From contig JBAJFG010000111.1 of assembly GCA_037903475.1 (NCBI GenBank), forward strand, positions 2,914,001-2,978,000: a DNA stretch of 64,000 nt. Direction: 5' to 3'. The DNA is from Ancylostoma caninum (lineage: Eukaryota > Nematoda > Chromadorea > Rhabditida > Ancylostomatidae). The position numbers and the translations under genes are program-made. The notes beneath the pieces are model-generated. The model made no database searches and had not been told where the DNA came from. It was given only the letters and a program-made list of their open reading frames with translations. This document shows, one piece after another, positions 13,001 to 25,929 of this stretch (the first letter of the stretch is position 1; each line of letters begins with the position of its first letter).

Positions 13001-14834
13001 ACATTTCGACACAACTGAAGTAATCATAACAGATTCTTAGACGGAACTCCTTCAGGACTACATGTGTAGTTGCGAGCGCCGTGGAGCATAAAGTGCGGAT
13101 TTTTGGCGAGAAAAACCACGTTACCGAGTAACATGACGTCTATCTTTGTTTTCGTGTTTCATTATGGTCGTGGAAAGCTCGAGAAATGTTGTTTATTTGC
13201 GACTACAAACAATCGCTCATAGTCAGTGGGCAGTAGAGATCATGCAATACTGCATGCGACATGTTTATTTGGTCCATTCCTGTGAAATTTATCAATTCTG
13301 AGCAATTTTTAGAATCTGAGCGTTTAGAGATGTGACCGGGATTTCTTTCCGTGCGGGGCGTTGCTACTGCTCTGCCATTGATCCACTCAATTGTCTTTAA
13401 AACGATTGACACTCTGAGTCAGCGGCCAATCGTAGTGCAGAAGGAACGCCCGCCCCGTTCTTCTCACAATGCAATACATCTCATCAATACGGGAAATTTA
13501 GAAGTGACTGCGGAAAATTGCCTGTGAACGGATCGAAAATTGGCATTCCAGGAACACACTGAAAATACAAGTAAAGAATTATTTATCAAATGTTTTTATG
13601 AACTCCTGTCCAGTATCAGCATCAGCTGGGAGCTCCTTTGGCTAATTACGCTAGTCCGCAGTTACTAGACTAGGTGTTCTTCTTCGTTATTGATTAATTA
13701 ATTGATCTATTTATTTGTTTATGTATTTAATTCACCAAAAATGGGGCGTCATAGAATTAACACCTACATCACCTGAAGTATAGGGATATTATATTTATTC
13801 ATTTGTTATTTGTTCCAGTATGGGGATTTGAGTAAAGATCTGGCAGATGACTAAACACTAAAGCAGTTAGACGTGTCCCCCATTTGGACATGTACAAGTC
13901 CCCCATTGGTAACAAGGTATTCCGTTGGAAATGGCCTATGAATAGCCTATGAAATCCGGTGTTAGCTATCAACAGTTGGGGTCTCATAACAGATCATCCC
14001 TAATTTATAGTAATTTATAAGATTATATGATGTTAATGGGGACTGCAACGGTTAAAAACAGCAGATTTGTCCCTAGAGTTGCGATGAATCATCAGCTAAA
14101 TTAACGATAGGCCTGCCAAGACGAACAGCTGTTAAAAAAGTGAGGCACGTTTGAATAAGTTAATTAGTACGTATCTTTACTTACTCGTACAACACTACAA
14201 TGCAAGAGTGTATAAATTGAGACGTTGCTGTGTAAGATATTAGGTTTGGAGCGTTCCAAAGTTACAGTAAAATATCCTTTCCTTATTCATGATCAAAACA
14301 GAAAGTGCATCGTGCATTGTGAGGGCGAGAGGATGCACGCCTCTTCGCCCTCTTTAGCCCCTTCTTGAAGAGAAAAATGTGAGTTCTTTGCTCGAAGATT
14401 ACCTAGCAACAGTGCTCTCTATTGGTATTCTTTTAGAAAATTATAAATTGAAACAGTTGTCTAAGCCAGGACTGCACTTTACTCATCATGTTCCTGAGTA
14501 ATAGATTCGGCTACAGCTTCATTCTAAAAAAGCTCATTCTTTTGTTTTTTGAATTATGCCAATTAATAACCAGAGGAAGCGGAAATCCGACTTCAGTAGC
14601 TGCGATGTTTCGATTTTCCTGGAGTCCGAGTTTTGAAAGTCGTCCTAGTACTGGAATCTTTTAGGAGTTCCATCAAGTAGCCGTGAGCCAATTTTCGCAG
14701 TAGGATTGTTCTGCTTTGTCTCGAGTTACAGAGTTTAAGGCCGTTCATTGTACTTTTGATTGAATTAATTTATTCAATAATACTCGTAACTTATACAACA
14801 TTTAAATATAAAAGATATATTGGTTGACGCTAAT
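10059..14834. other. intergenic; GC-rich patch at about 11460-11670
   Basis: No supported gene. Around 11460-11670 there is a C/G-rich stretch ending in a possible donor (CCCAG then GTGATA) near 11669, which could be a promoter and non-coding first exon for the receptor gene whose coding start is 4.5 kb downstream. An 86-codon open frame at 11672-11932 has no recognisable features. Confidence 0.35.
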
Positions 14835-15312
14835 CAGTCCCTTATACCGGATGCCTCACACATTTGACTTCATCTATACATCATAAGGGCTATTTATACT
14901 AGAGTGCGTGCGCCAGACCCTCGCATCTATTTGCGAAGGATTTTCCATGAAGATCTGTCAACGCGGCATGTGTATCAATGAAAAGAAAGTGTGGCCACCC
15001 TGAGGCCGTAAACGCGTGCGTCTGGGCTGCGTCAGCAATGCGATTCGTCCTATCCTTCAAAGTATACACGCACGCGCGTCAAACGCACGCACCTAGTATG
15101 TTGGCCTGTAAAGGCATTGAATGCGGATCTGCCCTACACAGTGACTTTCGGGGTCACCCTATATGGTAAGTCGGTGCTTTCACATTGTAGATTCCTCCGA
15201 TACCAGTCTACAATCTCCGGAGGGATGGAACGTTGATTGGTCTGGTGCGGGATCGAACCATAGACGGTGCGAGCGAACAGCGGTCATCTTACCACTGCGC
15301 CAGACGCGCGGC
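14835..15312 (-). mobile_element. second tRNA-derived SINE-like family, copy 1 (interrupted)
   Basis: On the minus strand the head reads TGGCGCAGTGGTAAGA (A-box-like) and, about 40 bases later, GGTTCGATCCC (perfect B box). The body matches the copy at 63.6-63.9 kb, including GCATTCAATGCCT and a tail with CACATTYGACTTC in + orientation. About 200 bases of unrelated sequence interrupt the tail. Confidence 0.7.
14903..15102. repeat. about 200-bp inverted-repeat insert within the SINE copy
   Basis: The segment is flanked by inverted arms: gtgcgtgcgccaga on the left, and the reverse complement of the right flank gives gtgcgtgcgtttga. It splits the SINE body that is continuous in the 63.6-kb copy. 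This is consistent with a small foldback element inserted into an older SINE. Confidence 0.45.
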
Positions 15313-15315
15313 CCA

Positions 15316-16195
15316 GCATCTAGAGATACTCATAGTTTGATTTTTTAAAATTCAATATTTGAGGGCAGTATCTCACTCATAATTGTTTTACGAGATTTCT
15401 GTACGAAAAGAATTTGTTAGAGAAGCTGGTCACAGTGGTGTATGTAATTCCTTACAAAAATCCCGAGAAATCAGTCCTAGAATAATTTCTTTTGTGGAGG
15501 ATTCGGGATGCTGGTTTAGGCACGTGCTACAAGGCTGTGCACGTGGTGAAATCAACCAATGGCACCCGACGCTCCGTTGTGGCAGATGTTTTAACGGGCA
15601 TCCCTGACTCTCCACTGAAAAAAAGGTCTCAAAAACGGGATGTTTTACGTTGGAGCCATCTACAGATCTGCCGTCGTCTTCTGAAGATTCTTTTGAATGA
15701 AAACCCTGGAAATAATCCTGAGTAGACAGCCTTTAACGCAATTTTTGCACTTGTCCTAGTTGCACCTGAACGCTCTCCACTTCCGGACTACCCACTTCAG
15801 ACGCTCCTTGATTTTCTTCTATTCATCTCTGCCTCTACTAGAGCTGGAGACTATCACTATCTCCAGTTCATACATCTGTGTTAGCATATTGGGTATTTCT
15901 AATTATTTCTAGAATTATTATAAATAATTAGAGCTCTAGTCCTCCGATCTATGAGCATCACTAATGTACGATTGCTGTTGTTGCTTGTTCAGCCTTCACT
16001 TACAGTGTTTCATTAACCTTTTCATATTACCCAGCTGGATACTCGTGATGCACCACTTGTGATAGATTGTTATTTTTCCTTGGTGATGCCATCGTATAAC
16101 AAGTTATATGATACTTCGCATGCCCTATCCTAATTAAATCGCTCTATTGCTGTTTCATAGAAATCCGCGATGCATCATAGTCTACATATCATAAC
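15316..16195. other. upstream region of the receptor gene
   Basis: AT-rich, with no exon supported. It probably contains part of the promoter or a 5' intron of the receptor gene that starts at 16211. Confidence 0.4.
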
Positions 16196-16201
16196 TTCCA
16201 G
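16194..16201 (+). promoter_or_regulatory. splice or trans-splice acceptor before the receptor start codon
   Basis: ACTTCCAG ends nine bases before the ATG at 16211. In nematodes an acceptor this close to the start codon is commonly a spliced-leader addition site. It could instead be the 3' end of an intron in the leader. Confidence 0.5.
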
Positions 16202-16210
16202 AACATCCGT

Positions 16211-19200
16211 ATGTTGGATTTGTTCAACTTACTTGGATGGGGAGACTTTTGGGAAGGAGAGGACTTACCACGAAGTGCTTCGTCTCGTCTCGTTCATATT
16301 GTGAATATATCGCAGGTATGTAGACTCTTATAACTAAGAGATTCACTGAGTGCTCACTGGGTTCGTTTGACAATGGGTTGGTCTAGAACTACGGAGGCTC
16401 AGAACGAGTAAATATGGCGAGTCTTTCTTTCCCCGTCAAGCATCGTTGCGCACATTTCTAAGCCTCGTCTAACCTTGTCTTCACAGTAATGGTCTGAGAA
16501 GGGTCCTAGCAAGACAGAAAGAGTAACGCGTCGCGTTAGACACCGTATCTAACGCACGTCTTCCGTATTCTTGCAAAAATGACAATACGGTGCGTTGGGA
16601 GCAATTTTCTTGATGAGGGCATTCAATAACTACTCTACAAAAACTTTTCTCGGGATTTTTTAGCTTAGTGAGCCCTCACGACATTTCCGTTTAACACTTG
16701 CGAAACTGTTTTACTGGTACTCAATTAAGATTCCCGGAAATCTCAGGAAAAGTCATGCAATGTTTCTATTTCGTATGTTGGAATCACTATGTTGACATCG
16801 AGAATGTTCTGTAGATAAATTTTGCCGTGGTCTCATTTGAGTCATGGAAATATGGCTTTCACGGGGTGATAACAATGGAATGCCTTTTCAGGGCGGTTAA
16901 TGAGGTCTGTACTTTTGAAACGGATGGCAGTTTCAAAGTGCACATGTGCCCAAACCTATTGTTGAGTAAAAAATGTAGAAAACGTGAACTTGTTCGTAAG
17001 CTGACGAGTATGGCGTAATCTCTTATATCATAGTTCAAAGAAGATGCTAGAAAAAAACTGGAGGAAAGCCGTAGTTTTTTTTTTTGGCGGGTAATTATTG
17101 ATGAAGAAACATGTCCTAAATGTATACATCTCTTTGAACCAAGAGGAAAACTCTACTCACTGGTTCTCGACCAATGTTCTCCTCCAATTTTAGTCCAGCC
17201 ACCTCTATCCATTGAAATCCGGATATTTTATCCATTTACTTCCACATATACCCTCTAAATAACATTCAGTAGCAGAAATCGCCCACACCTCGAGCTAATG
17301 CCTTATTTTCCCAACAGACAACTGGAATCTCTTCAACTAGAATTTTGCTGCTATCCTGCTAAATTTCTTTACTTTTTCCTCTTTCCCTCCAGAATTTCTT
17401 GTTTGAATTCCAGAGTCAACCGCCATGGCTTGCTCGACCGCTCTACGGTCTCGCTGCTCCAGCAATTATCCTTGTAACGCTCGTCACGAACTCCTTCATA
17501 GTTGTTGTGCTGTCGAACAAGAATCTGCGAACACCCACCAACCATATTCTCCTTTCGATGGCAATTACAGAGCTTATGACTGGTAAGTTGAGTACTAGTT
17601 TCATAGCTTTTCGCAGCTTTTTCTTCCCTAGAAGCAGTAGCACTTTGGCGTTCTTAGGTCTCTCCTCTTGCCCCTGGTTTTTGTATTACTACACATTTGG
17701 CGGACTATATCACGATCAGGAGTATGGTTTGCCGGATTTCTGGTGTAAGACTCATCCATATTTTGCCGTTCACTTTCCAACTATGTGAGTTCAATCCGTT
17801 TTCCGCTAGTTGAAGATAAGGTGTGGTAAAATCCTAGCGCTATCTGAGGCTTTTCTAGATTCCACACCGCGGCTATATGGCTGACGGTGTACTTAGCAAT
17901 TCAACGATACATCTACGTGTGTTTACCGTCGCTAGTCGTCAGGTTTGTCGAGTTCCCACACCAGTCGTACTTCTTGTATGCAGGCGGCTATTTCGAGCAA
18001 TGAAAACAACTCCAGCCTTCTGCTGAAGAGCCGTCAAGAGATGCACAATTTCCTAAGCACACGTACCTTTTCAGATTCTGCACTCCAAAGAAGACAAGAC
18101 ACATCATTATCTACATATGCATTTGCGCCTTTGTTAGGTACGCAATTTATTCACGAGAGCACCCGGGGGAAGAAGTGAATTCACACAGTGTTTTCAGCGA
18201 ATTGCCAGTCTTGCTTACTGAGTACAGTGTGAGTCTGCCGATATCGAACACAACAAGAAGTTGCTTCCATAAAAATGTGGATATTATTGATTCGGTATGT
18301 GAAGCTATTTTTTGTTCGGATTTGTTTTGAGCAAATCAAAAAGCGCTCGGATCTGGTCATAAAAACCTTCCATTTAGCACTCACAGACACTAGATCTTCC
18401 TAGTCGTAGAGGAGTAACTCCCACTCCGATTAGCTTTAAAGGAGAAAAACGCCATAATTAAGATTTTGGGTCGCCAAGTTCGGTGCTTGTGCTTGAGAGC
18501 GCTCCAGAATAAAAGAGAAAAGGAAAGCACCAGGAAGGTGGCAATGGCCTTGAGATTACTCTACAATAATTCGGTTCATTACATGCAAGGTTATGGTTGA
18601 GGGCAGTGACCGAGGCTGGTAGTAAACCCCCAGATGTCGTGAACTCTCAGCTGCGAACATGTTGTGACATTCTCGCTCACATTTGTCGCGTGATGTTCAT
18701 GAACTTGATCACCTTGACTCCCGTTGATCTTCAGATATACCGAGCAGGCGCCAGCAATCCTTCCATTTGTCCCTCTCGCGTGCCTCCAGTTGGTTCTGTC
18801 CATTCGAGGGACACGATGACCATTATATCGTTCCTTGAAGGACTTCGTGAAGAAGTTGACCATCGGGTCGGTGGCCTTTCCGTTGTGCGCTTAACGTTCC
18901 GTGGGGTCCAGTCGCTCATGGCTCTTGTCCAGCGGTTGTCGTAAGACCCATCACGTGCCCGGCCCATCTGATCTTGCTCAGCTTGGCGTTACCGGCAGCG
19001 TTCCTGATCCTCGACTGTTGACGGAGGGTGGAGCTACGTATTCCAGCCCTCAGTTGCGTGAGGCGGGTTATTCCTAGCATCACCCTCTCGATGGAGCGTT
19101 CGTCGACGCTGACCGCATTCTAATCCTGCTTGCGCAACGCCCAGGTTTCTGAGGCGTACGTCAAAGCAGGGAGAACCGTTGCATTGAGGAGGTGGGCAGG

Positions 19201-22200
19201 TGGTTCATGAACAGCCTATGATAAACCGTGTGTTCTCGCTGATGTGACGACATAGTTGGCATCAACGAACGTTCAATGACTTTCTCACGAATGTGGTTGC
19301 GAACCATGGTCATGACTTCGTGGTCATGAGGCGCAGATAGCCAAAGTTGGGGAAATAGTGTGTGATTCAGCGAGCCACGATGACACGGACCGAAACAGAG
19401 TTCGTGAACGTCCAGTTCGTTGATAGAGCAACGCTCAGGCATCGGCACAGGTCGCTCTCTGCTTGAGATCTAAACGAGGTTTCTTTGAAACAGCGCAGAT
19501 TAAAGGGACTCTCTAATCTTCGTTCATGTCACTTGCTCGATATGCAGCTCGTTAGAAAGACACAAAATGACAGGATTTCCACATATCAAAACGATAATAA
19601 GCACTCTTTCATTCTGTGAAGAGATCAATGAAGTAGATGATAAACAAGCCGAAAAGAATCCACAAAAAAAGATGATCTTTATGGATTATCGACAAGGGTT
19701 TTCTTTACAGGTTTCGGCGCATAGGACTAATTAGCAGCTATGGGTGAAAGTGGGCGAGAAATCACAAAGAGAACATGAAGCATGCAGAGCGAAAAAAAAT
19801 CATATTCAACTGACACGAGAGGCCTGTTCACTCCTGCTCGTATTGTGTGTCTCGGCACGATATTCATGAAAGGATTTCTGAGAACCGAGGGAAGATTAAA
19901 AGCTCCCATGAAGTCCAGACTTTCCAGGATGATTCAAATTTGCAGTGGAGGAGATGAGAAGGTGGCACTGTAACTGTTTGAAAAACCGTACTAAACTTCT
20001 ATGGACCTAGTTGAAAATATATGCTGAGAAGACCTCAGACCTTCTCGAAGATATCTGTGACAATTTCCCATTCAATAAGGAGGTATAAGCAAAGCTTATT
20101 TCGCATCCAGCTTTCTCAGAAACTGGATATTTGTCCTGCTATGGTTTTGCAAAAGTTTTGGAATGTCCGGGATCGAAACCAAACACACTAATCGCTGCAC
20201 CATGTACACATGCTCCATCTGCTGAAGAGTTCAGCAGAGCATTGACTCGCGAGACGCGCATCGATGTCGCGAGATTCTCGCGACGTATGTTCGGATGTCG
20301 CGAACCAGGTGCCAACACGTTCGCTTCTAGGCTGTCGTGACATGGGGGGGAGGTTTACTACCCGAATGTATTATATAACATGAGTATGCGATACTCTGAA
20401 AAATCTCAAAATAAAACATCAACAACCGTGGTTAACTGGACTTCGTTGCCTTCGATGTGTCCATATATCATTCTTTGTTTCCAGGTAATAGGTGTTGACT
20501 CGTGGAAAGCGATGCTGCTATGTCTTCGTGCCTTATTCGTACATATACTGCCATGCGCTCTTCTTATTATCTTCACCACATGTCTCTTCAAAACCGTCAA
20601 CGAAGCAGATCGTAAACGTAGCATCAATCAGATGCCTTGCCGTAAAGTGGTACGCCTTTTTCTTGGTTTACGAATTTAAAGCCATCCGGGACATCCTGCA
20701 AGCTAAAGTAGTGTCTCTGAAATTCCGTGAATACATAAACAACGGCGCTGTGCTACAGCTTGCTGCGGAAAATACGAACATAAGGAACTAATTGTGAGTA
20801 GTGTCTGAAGATTCCTCAACTGTTAACTGGCTTCGTTAGCGCCGCTAGATTTAACCCATTAACATCCGTGTGGGAAGGCATTTGAACCCTACAACAGAAA
20901 TAGGGATGAGAAACTTGGATTACACACTTTGATCCGCAGATTATTTCCTTGCCATATCCGCCATCCGATGCTATAGTTTGCTTTCAACTGATTTTCTCGT
21001 TATCACATAGTAATAGAAATGTACCACTAACGGACGAGAGCGAAGAGGAGACGAGACGGGGGGGGGGGGGTGGTTGTAGAGAAAACAAAGGTGTTCCCTA
21101 AGAACGAGACCCGGACAGTCGCATTTCCACCAATGGAACTATTCAAAATAAAATTTGAAAATGAATATCAAAAACAGCCAACGATGATATTTGCGTGGAC
21201 GAACGGTCTCTAGCAATTATTCGCCGACGTTTTCTTCTCAAAATCTGGGACAAAATCCTGAGAATTTTGGACATTAACCAACGATTGTGCTCATGGGTCT
21301 GTTTACTGAGGAATAACGATTATTCGCCATGTTAATCTGGAAAAGGGAAAATGCGCACTGTTATATTCAATTTGAGGTGTCTTTCTAACAAAAAACGTGC
21401 ACAGTGTGCGACCAGCTTCCGAAAAATGTCTGAGGAACTGACTTCCGCTGAAAACTACCGCTATTCTTCGCGTCGATTACCACACGCTGCGTCGCCATCG
21501 CTCGGGCGGCATTGATTTTGATGCGTATCGATTATCGGTAGCTCGAGTAGCAGCGATGCCAGCGACACTCGCGTCCAAAATCAATGGGTATCAGAATCGG
21601 TGTGCGAGATCAAGCTAGTGAGGGAACAAGCAACTGGCTCCCATAAATAGGGTTCAATTTACCACCTGACAGCGGCTAGCCTTGGCGAAACTTGCCGCAT
21701 ACCACGCAACAATAAGCGCGAAGCACACTCCTCTTCGGTTCAGTAACTTTCAAGATAACTCGTTACTTCTTCCAGCAATCAACATCTGGATGTCTATCAT
21801 CGAATCGTCTCATGCACGCCACGACTCGAATGTTGTTGGTTGTCATAGCCATTTTTCTGCTGATCGAAATTCCTGTGGCATTGATATTTATTATGCACCT
21901 GCTGGTAGTATTCTATCGACTACTTGATATGAGCGACTACAAAACAGTCAACAATCTTCTTATTATAAGGTTACTTTTTCCCATTATCATCTTACCTTTC
22001 TATTAGTTCTTGCTTTCGAAATCGTTCCCTAATAACTTGGATATCTAGAAAACTATATCATTTCTTTACTAATTCAGGAACTTCCTTATAATACTGACGT
22101 ATCCGCTCAATTTCGCTATTTATTTTGGGATGAGTTCGTCTTTTAAATTACAGGTTTGTTCTCAATCCATGATTTGTTTTACTCGTTTTTAATCTTCTAT

Positions 22201-22268
22201 AGCTCTCGTTTACCCGTCTGAGGAAGGAAGCCGCCTATCGGCTCCTACACTTAACAAATACACTCTGA
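16211..22268 (+). CDS. sprr-like: class A neuropeptide GPCR, sex-peptide/myoinhibitory-peptide receptor family
   Basis: Ten exons join in phase: 16211-16315, 17393-17582, 17658-17784, 17859-17942, 18075-18137, 18198-18294, 20485-20649, 21776-21969, 22078-22153 and 22203-22268, giving 388 residues. Seven hydrophobic segments are visible. TM1 contains AIILVTLVTNSFIVVVLSN. TM3 contains the family signature PTIFHTAAIWLTVYLAIQRY, with QRY in place of DRY as in insect sex peptide receptors. TM7 reads TYPLNFAIYFGMS. The TM3 cysteine (FWCKTHP) and a second cysteine (RSCFHK) would form the usual disulfide. It would sit in the plasma membrane of neurons or muscle and signal through G proteins on binding a neuropeptide; the ligand is inferred from the family. 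The exon 7 donor (GTG then GTACGC) is weak, and the third intracellular loop is the least certain part. Intron 6 is 2.2 kb and holds an antisense retroelement fragment. Confidence 0.88.
18590..19160 (-). mobile_element. degraded RTE-type non-LTR retrotransposon, 3' end only
   Basis: In three minus-strand frames the translation follows the C-terminal part of nematode RTE endonuclease-reverse transcriptases: DERSIERVMLGITRLTQ, then AGIRSSTLRQQSRIR and KLSKIRWAGHVM; after a frameshift NRWTRAMSDWTPRNVKRT and PPTRW; after another, FFTKSFKERY. The endonuclease and reverse transcriptase catalytic domains are absent. It is a 5'-truncated, frameshifted copy lying antisense in intron 6 of the receptor gene. 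Confidence 0.85.
20160..20235 (-). repeat. tRNA-like fragment in a receptor intron
   Basis: On the minus strand, ATGGTGCAGCGATTAG is followed about 10 bases later by GGTTTCGATCCC, close to Pol III A and B boxes. It resembles a shortened relative of the 15.3-kb SINE head. No complete cloverleaf can be drawn. Confidence 0.4.
20225..20335. repeat. TCGCGA-rich palindromic cluster
   Basis: Several TCGCGA palindromes and the inverted pair CTGCTGAAGAGTTCAGCAG are packed into about 110 bases of receptor intron 6, with locally high CpG content. No function is assigned. Confidence 0.4.
21058..21071. repeat. poly-G tract
   Basis: A run of 13-14 G residues lies in receptor intron 7. Such tracts can form G-quadruplexes, and sequencing length errors are likely here. 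Confidence 0.8.
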
Positions 22269-23477
22269 CAGTGGTCTTGATAATAACCAGAGGGGAATGC
22301 CTGTTGTCTGCAAGCTGCAGGAGCCACTAATAATAGACTTCGGACTTCTCTTTCAATGATACCTTACTTGTTGCTATACTTAAGAACGAATAATGCATCA
22401 GATACTTATCCATCTATTCGAAATTCGAAAATTGGATTTCGATTATGTCTATAGTTCACATGCTTGAAAGGAGGGAGCAATACAATCCTTGAGGAATGAT
22501 GAGTAGGCATCTAAGTCTTTTTTTTTTGAACATTTGAGTCCTTCGGATCTAGTTCAGAATGAATAATTATATAAACTGAGTTATTCGATTTTTCCTCGGT
22601 CCTATGTATATATATTACCTAGAGCACAACTTTTCATGCAATTTCTGATGTCATGTTCTGCTGAAAAGAACATACGAAGATTAGCAGTAGATTTTCATTG
22701 CCATCGCCAAATATCCATCTAGATGTATCAATACTAGATTAATTATTTGCCACTTACGCTGTCCCGATTCACTAGTTTTCTTTTCTTTTTTTTTTTTTGA
22801 CCAATAGTCAAATTTCACTCTACACGGTGCGTGGTTGGAGGTCTGTAGGTCGAGGCCTAAGCTTTGGAAAGTGTGTTGACCACGAGCTGCACTTTTATCA
22901 GCTCTTTACTCGGAGAAATATCTATAATTGAAGACAACGTTCAAGAAAAATTCACGATTTTCTAGTTTTTGGACACAGTAGACTAACCGTTGTTCACCTC
23001 ACTTCCAAATTGAAAGTAGAGAATACTAGCCAGAACTATTTTTATTACTACCTCAAATCGCCTGTCTTCACTGCAACCAGAATGCCCCAATAACTCCGAC
23101 TACTCTCCACATGAGCAGATTTCTACCAATTTTTGGAATATTGAAAGTTTGTCATTTCGTCCGATCAACAGCTACCACTGTTTTATTTTCAGTTTCGACA
23201 ATTATTTTCTCGTCAAGTGCTGTACATCACTTCTCCTGCCGATGGCGCTGGATGGCGTCCTCGATTCTCGGTACAACTTATAGATATCCATAAGTTACGT
23301 AGGCCGAGTCGATTAATGCGAAAGATGACACAGGTGGGGTTTTTCGGAGTTCGCACCAACAAATCTGATAATGAGATCGAAGCGCTCAATTAGAAGTTTT
23401 TGAATCCGTACGCGTATCGTGCCAATCTGCCCCGAAATTCCGTTTTTTTTTCGTCCAAACTCCGCCTGATAGCATTA
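22269..23477. other. intergenic downstream of the receptor gene
   Basis: AT-rich, with no exon supported. It should contain the receptor 3' UTR. A canonical AATAAA close to the stop codon was not found. Confidence 0.5.
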
Positions 23478-24568
23478 CAGTCGGGTCCTGCAGCCACTGC
23501 AAATGGGCGCTGGCGGGCGCCGGCCGCCGCCACCCTCCGGCGCCCCGGTATTAATGAGCTATAAATCACTAGAGCTTGGGAGAAAGCGAAGAAAAATACA
23601 ATTTTAGTCCATAGTAGACAGAGTGCAGTGGATATGTTAAGGCTATAAAGCAGGGGACCATTTTCACAACTTTCACGTTTTTTCATTTTTGTGATTTTCA
23701 TGGGGAAAGATTTCTGAATACACAATAAGCGAAGCCAACTCTTCCATTTTCTGCTATAGTACACTGCTTCGCGAATACAAAAATGGCCGTTATTCTTCTA
23801 TAGATGGACACAGTACTTCAGTTATCCCATCTGAATAATAAAGCTCATCCAATTCGGGATCCTCAGAAATAATTGAAATCCGTATAAATTGTTCCATATC
23901 CATTGCGAAGTAGTTCTACCGCTGTCATTTATCTTGGAGTGATCCCGGCTTCCCTCAACTTTGAAAAAGTGGTTTTTCACTTGAAAAAATGGTTTTTCAC
24001 TATTACTTGTACTATTACTATTACTTACACTTACACTTATCGTAGTTTATCTTCGAAATTTATGCAAAACGTTGCCGGATGCCTTCCTGGACTACCCGAA
24101 GGAGATCACGGGGGACGTTCCAAGCAGTGAACCCCAAACACTGCGATACTTAACTCTGGATCTCCAACGGAGTGGAACCAGCGATAGGGACAGATTGCAA
24201 TCTGCCACTCAAACCACTGAGCCATCCGGGCTACTTTTTATGTTGGAGTTTGTTAGATAACTGCAGCAGTCGTAGGCAGCATACTATATGTATTTGCAAA
24301 ACGGAGGCCCAGGGCAGGATTCGATCCCCTGACCACCACAACGTCGATCATTCGCTCAACCCACTGAGCTATGCGCGCACGCGATGCAACATACAAAAAG
24401 TGTCAAATCTTACTTACACTTACACTTATCGTAGTTTATCTTAGAAATTTAGGTGAAAAGGGAGTTGGGTGGGGCCACTCCTGTGAAGCCTAAGCCTAAG
24501 CCTTAAACCCATTCTTAAGCACAGGGTTAGGCTTATCTACCCTGTCTACGAAGGACTAAAATTGTATC
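23478..24568. mobile_element. non-autonomous inverted-repeat DNA element (copy 2, right end lost)
   Basis: From CAGTCGGGTCCTGCAGCC onward this matches copy 1 at 8879 almost base for base for several hundred bases, apart from small indels near 9340 and 23970. The match stops after ACTAAAATTGTAT near 24568, so the outer right terminal repeat present in copy 1 is missing. No transposase is encoded. It carries the same internal SINE unit at the same place. Confidence 0.8.
24056..24390 (-). repeat. dimeric tRNA-like SINE unit inside element copy 2
   Basis: Same structure and position as in copy 1. The Lys-like head GCCCGGATGGCTCAGTGG and the second module with GTGGGTTGAGCGAATG are both better preserved here, and GGGGATCGAATCCTGCCC gives a near-consensus B box. 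Confidence 0.75.
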
Positions 24569-24630
24569 TTCCGTCCGAAAAAAAAGAGTCATGGTGCAGA
24601 ACTAACACGATATTCGAGTTCTCTTGACAT

Positions 24631-24656
24631 CTTGGGGCAGAACTAGCCGAATAGTG
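24631..24656. repeat. orphan terminal repeat of a small MITE family
   Basis: CTTGGGGCAGAACTAGCCGA plus ATAGTG matches, inverted, the left terminus of the element at 32005-32302. No partner terminus was found nearby, so this is likely a broken copy. Confidence 0.5.
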
Positions 24657-25024
24657 ACGCCACCTCTGACGTACACATGTTCAGAGTTATGGTCAAAAAC
24701 GAATGTCTGCAACGGCACTGGATGCTGCAGCAATGACGGACGAGTATCTGTAAAGTGGATGATGAAGAGATGATGCATCTACTTCTGTTTCGGCTAGAAA
24801 CCGAGGATCTCACTGTGTTACGGTGTATATTGATTACTTTACCTCGATCTTAAGAGTCTTTTATTTGGCAACTTGTAATAAAGCTAAGTATTTGGTCTGT
24901 TTTTCCAAATTGAGCGCTACTTGGAGAATGTTAAGTTCCAATGTTATTTTAAGGAAAAAACACATGTAAAATATTAGTCATTCTCATGGACAGCATTACT
25001 AAGAAATCCAGTGAACATGCGAAT

Positions 25025-25320
25025 GGATGCAAAAGGTCGTCAATAAAGAGGCAAGAGAGTTGGGGAACGTTCTGAGCAAGGAGCGCCGAACAATGCGATC
25101 CTTAATTTCTGGATCTACAGCAGAGGGCAATTTCAACTCTGCGCTTGAGCCAGTGAGCCATGCGAGCGGCTTTTCGGCTGGTATTCCTTGGATAAATGTA
25201 TCTACAGTCGACGATATTCGAAAAAATTTGCCGGACAAGATCCGATCTCCAGTGCAACATGCGTGGCTACAATCAGCTGTTGCATTCACTGAGCCGCGAC
25301 GAAACGTACAAAACGACTGA
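25025..25320 (-). mobile_element. old, diverged copy of the dimeric tRNA-like SINE
   Basis: On the minus strand CGCATGGCTCACTGGCTCAAGCG aligns with the Lys-like head (shown here split: CGCATGGCTCACTGG then CTCAAGCG). GTAGATCCAGAAATTAAGGA and a body ending in TTTTGCAT align with the standard body. An upstream module with CGCGGCTCAGTGAATG matches the other half. Many substitutions mark it as older than the 9.6, 24.2 and 43-kb copies. Confidence 0.6.
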
Positions 25321-25929
25321 GCACGTACTTGCTTAAATCCAAGCACGTGAACAGCACTGGAGCTAAGCCTATCACACCCAAAACTTAGATAAAGACATCG
25401 TTTGACCTTATATATGATTCAAAATCTTAGGAAGTCGCAGTTCCTTTTGGCTGTGTAGACACAACAGATTTACTGTTCATATTTAAACTAATATTCCAAA
25501 GCGTCTCAAAAGAATCTTATTGTTGCTGCTCAAAAGCCCATAAAAACTAGATTGCTTGTCCATTTGACAATTTCTCTGAAGATCATTTGATAGAGGGAAT
25601 ATCCTACTATGACCCTCACGGAGTAGCATGTGTAGAGAACCTCTGTGCAACTGTCATTTTTCTACTTATATAGCCACTGGTATCACCACTGATTTTATGA
25701 AAGGCAATAAACCCAACCATTCATCCATGTAGTTCCTCTCTATCACCATGTTAGGCGTGGAAATATTTTCTGGAGCATCAAAGATCCATCGGAATAGCCC
25801 AGGCCACTCCTATTCTGACGCTGCAGATGATAGTTGTGGTTCTTGCGATTATTCGCTCCGATGCTTTCGGCTATGAGCGCATGCCAAACACTCGACTCTC
25901 TTCTATAAGCGCCGCTGTCATCGCCACTC

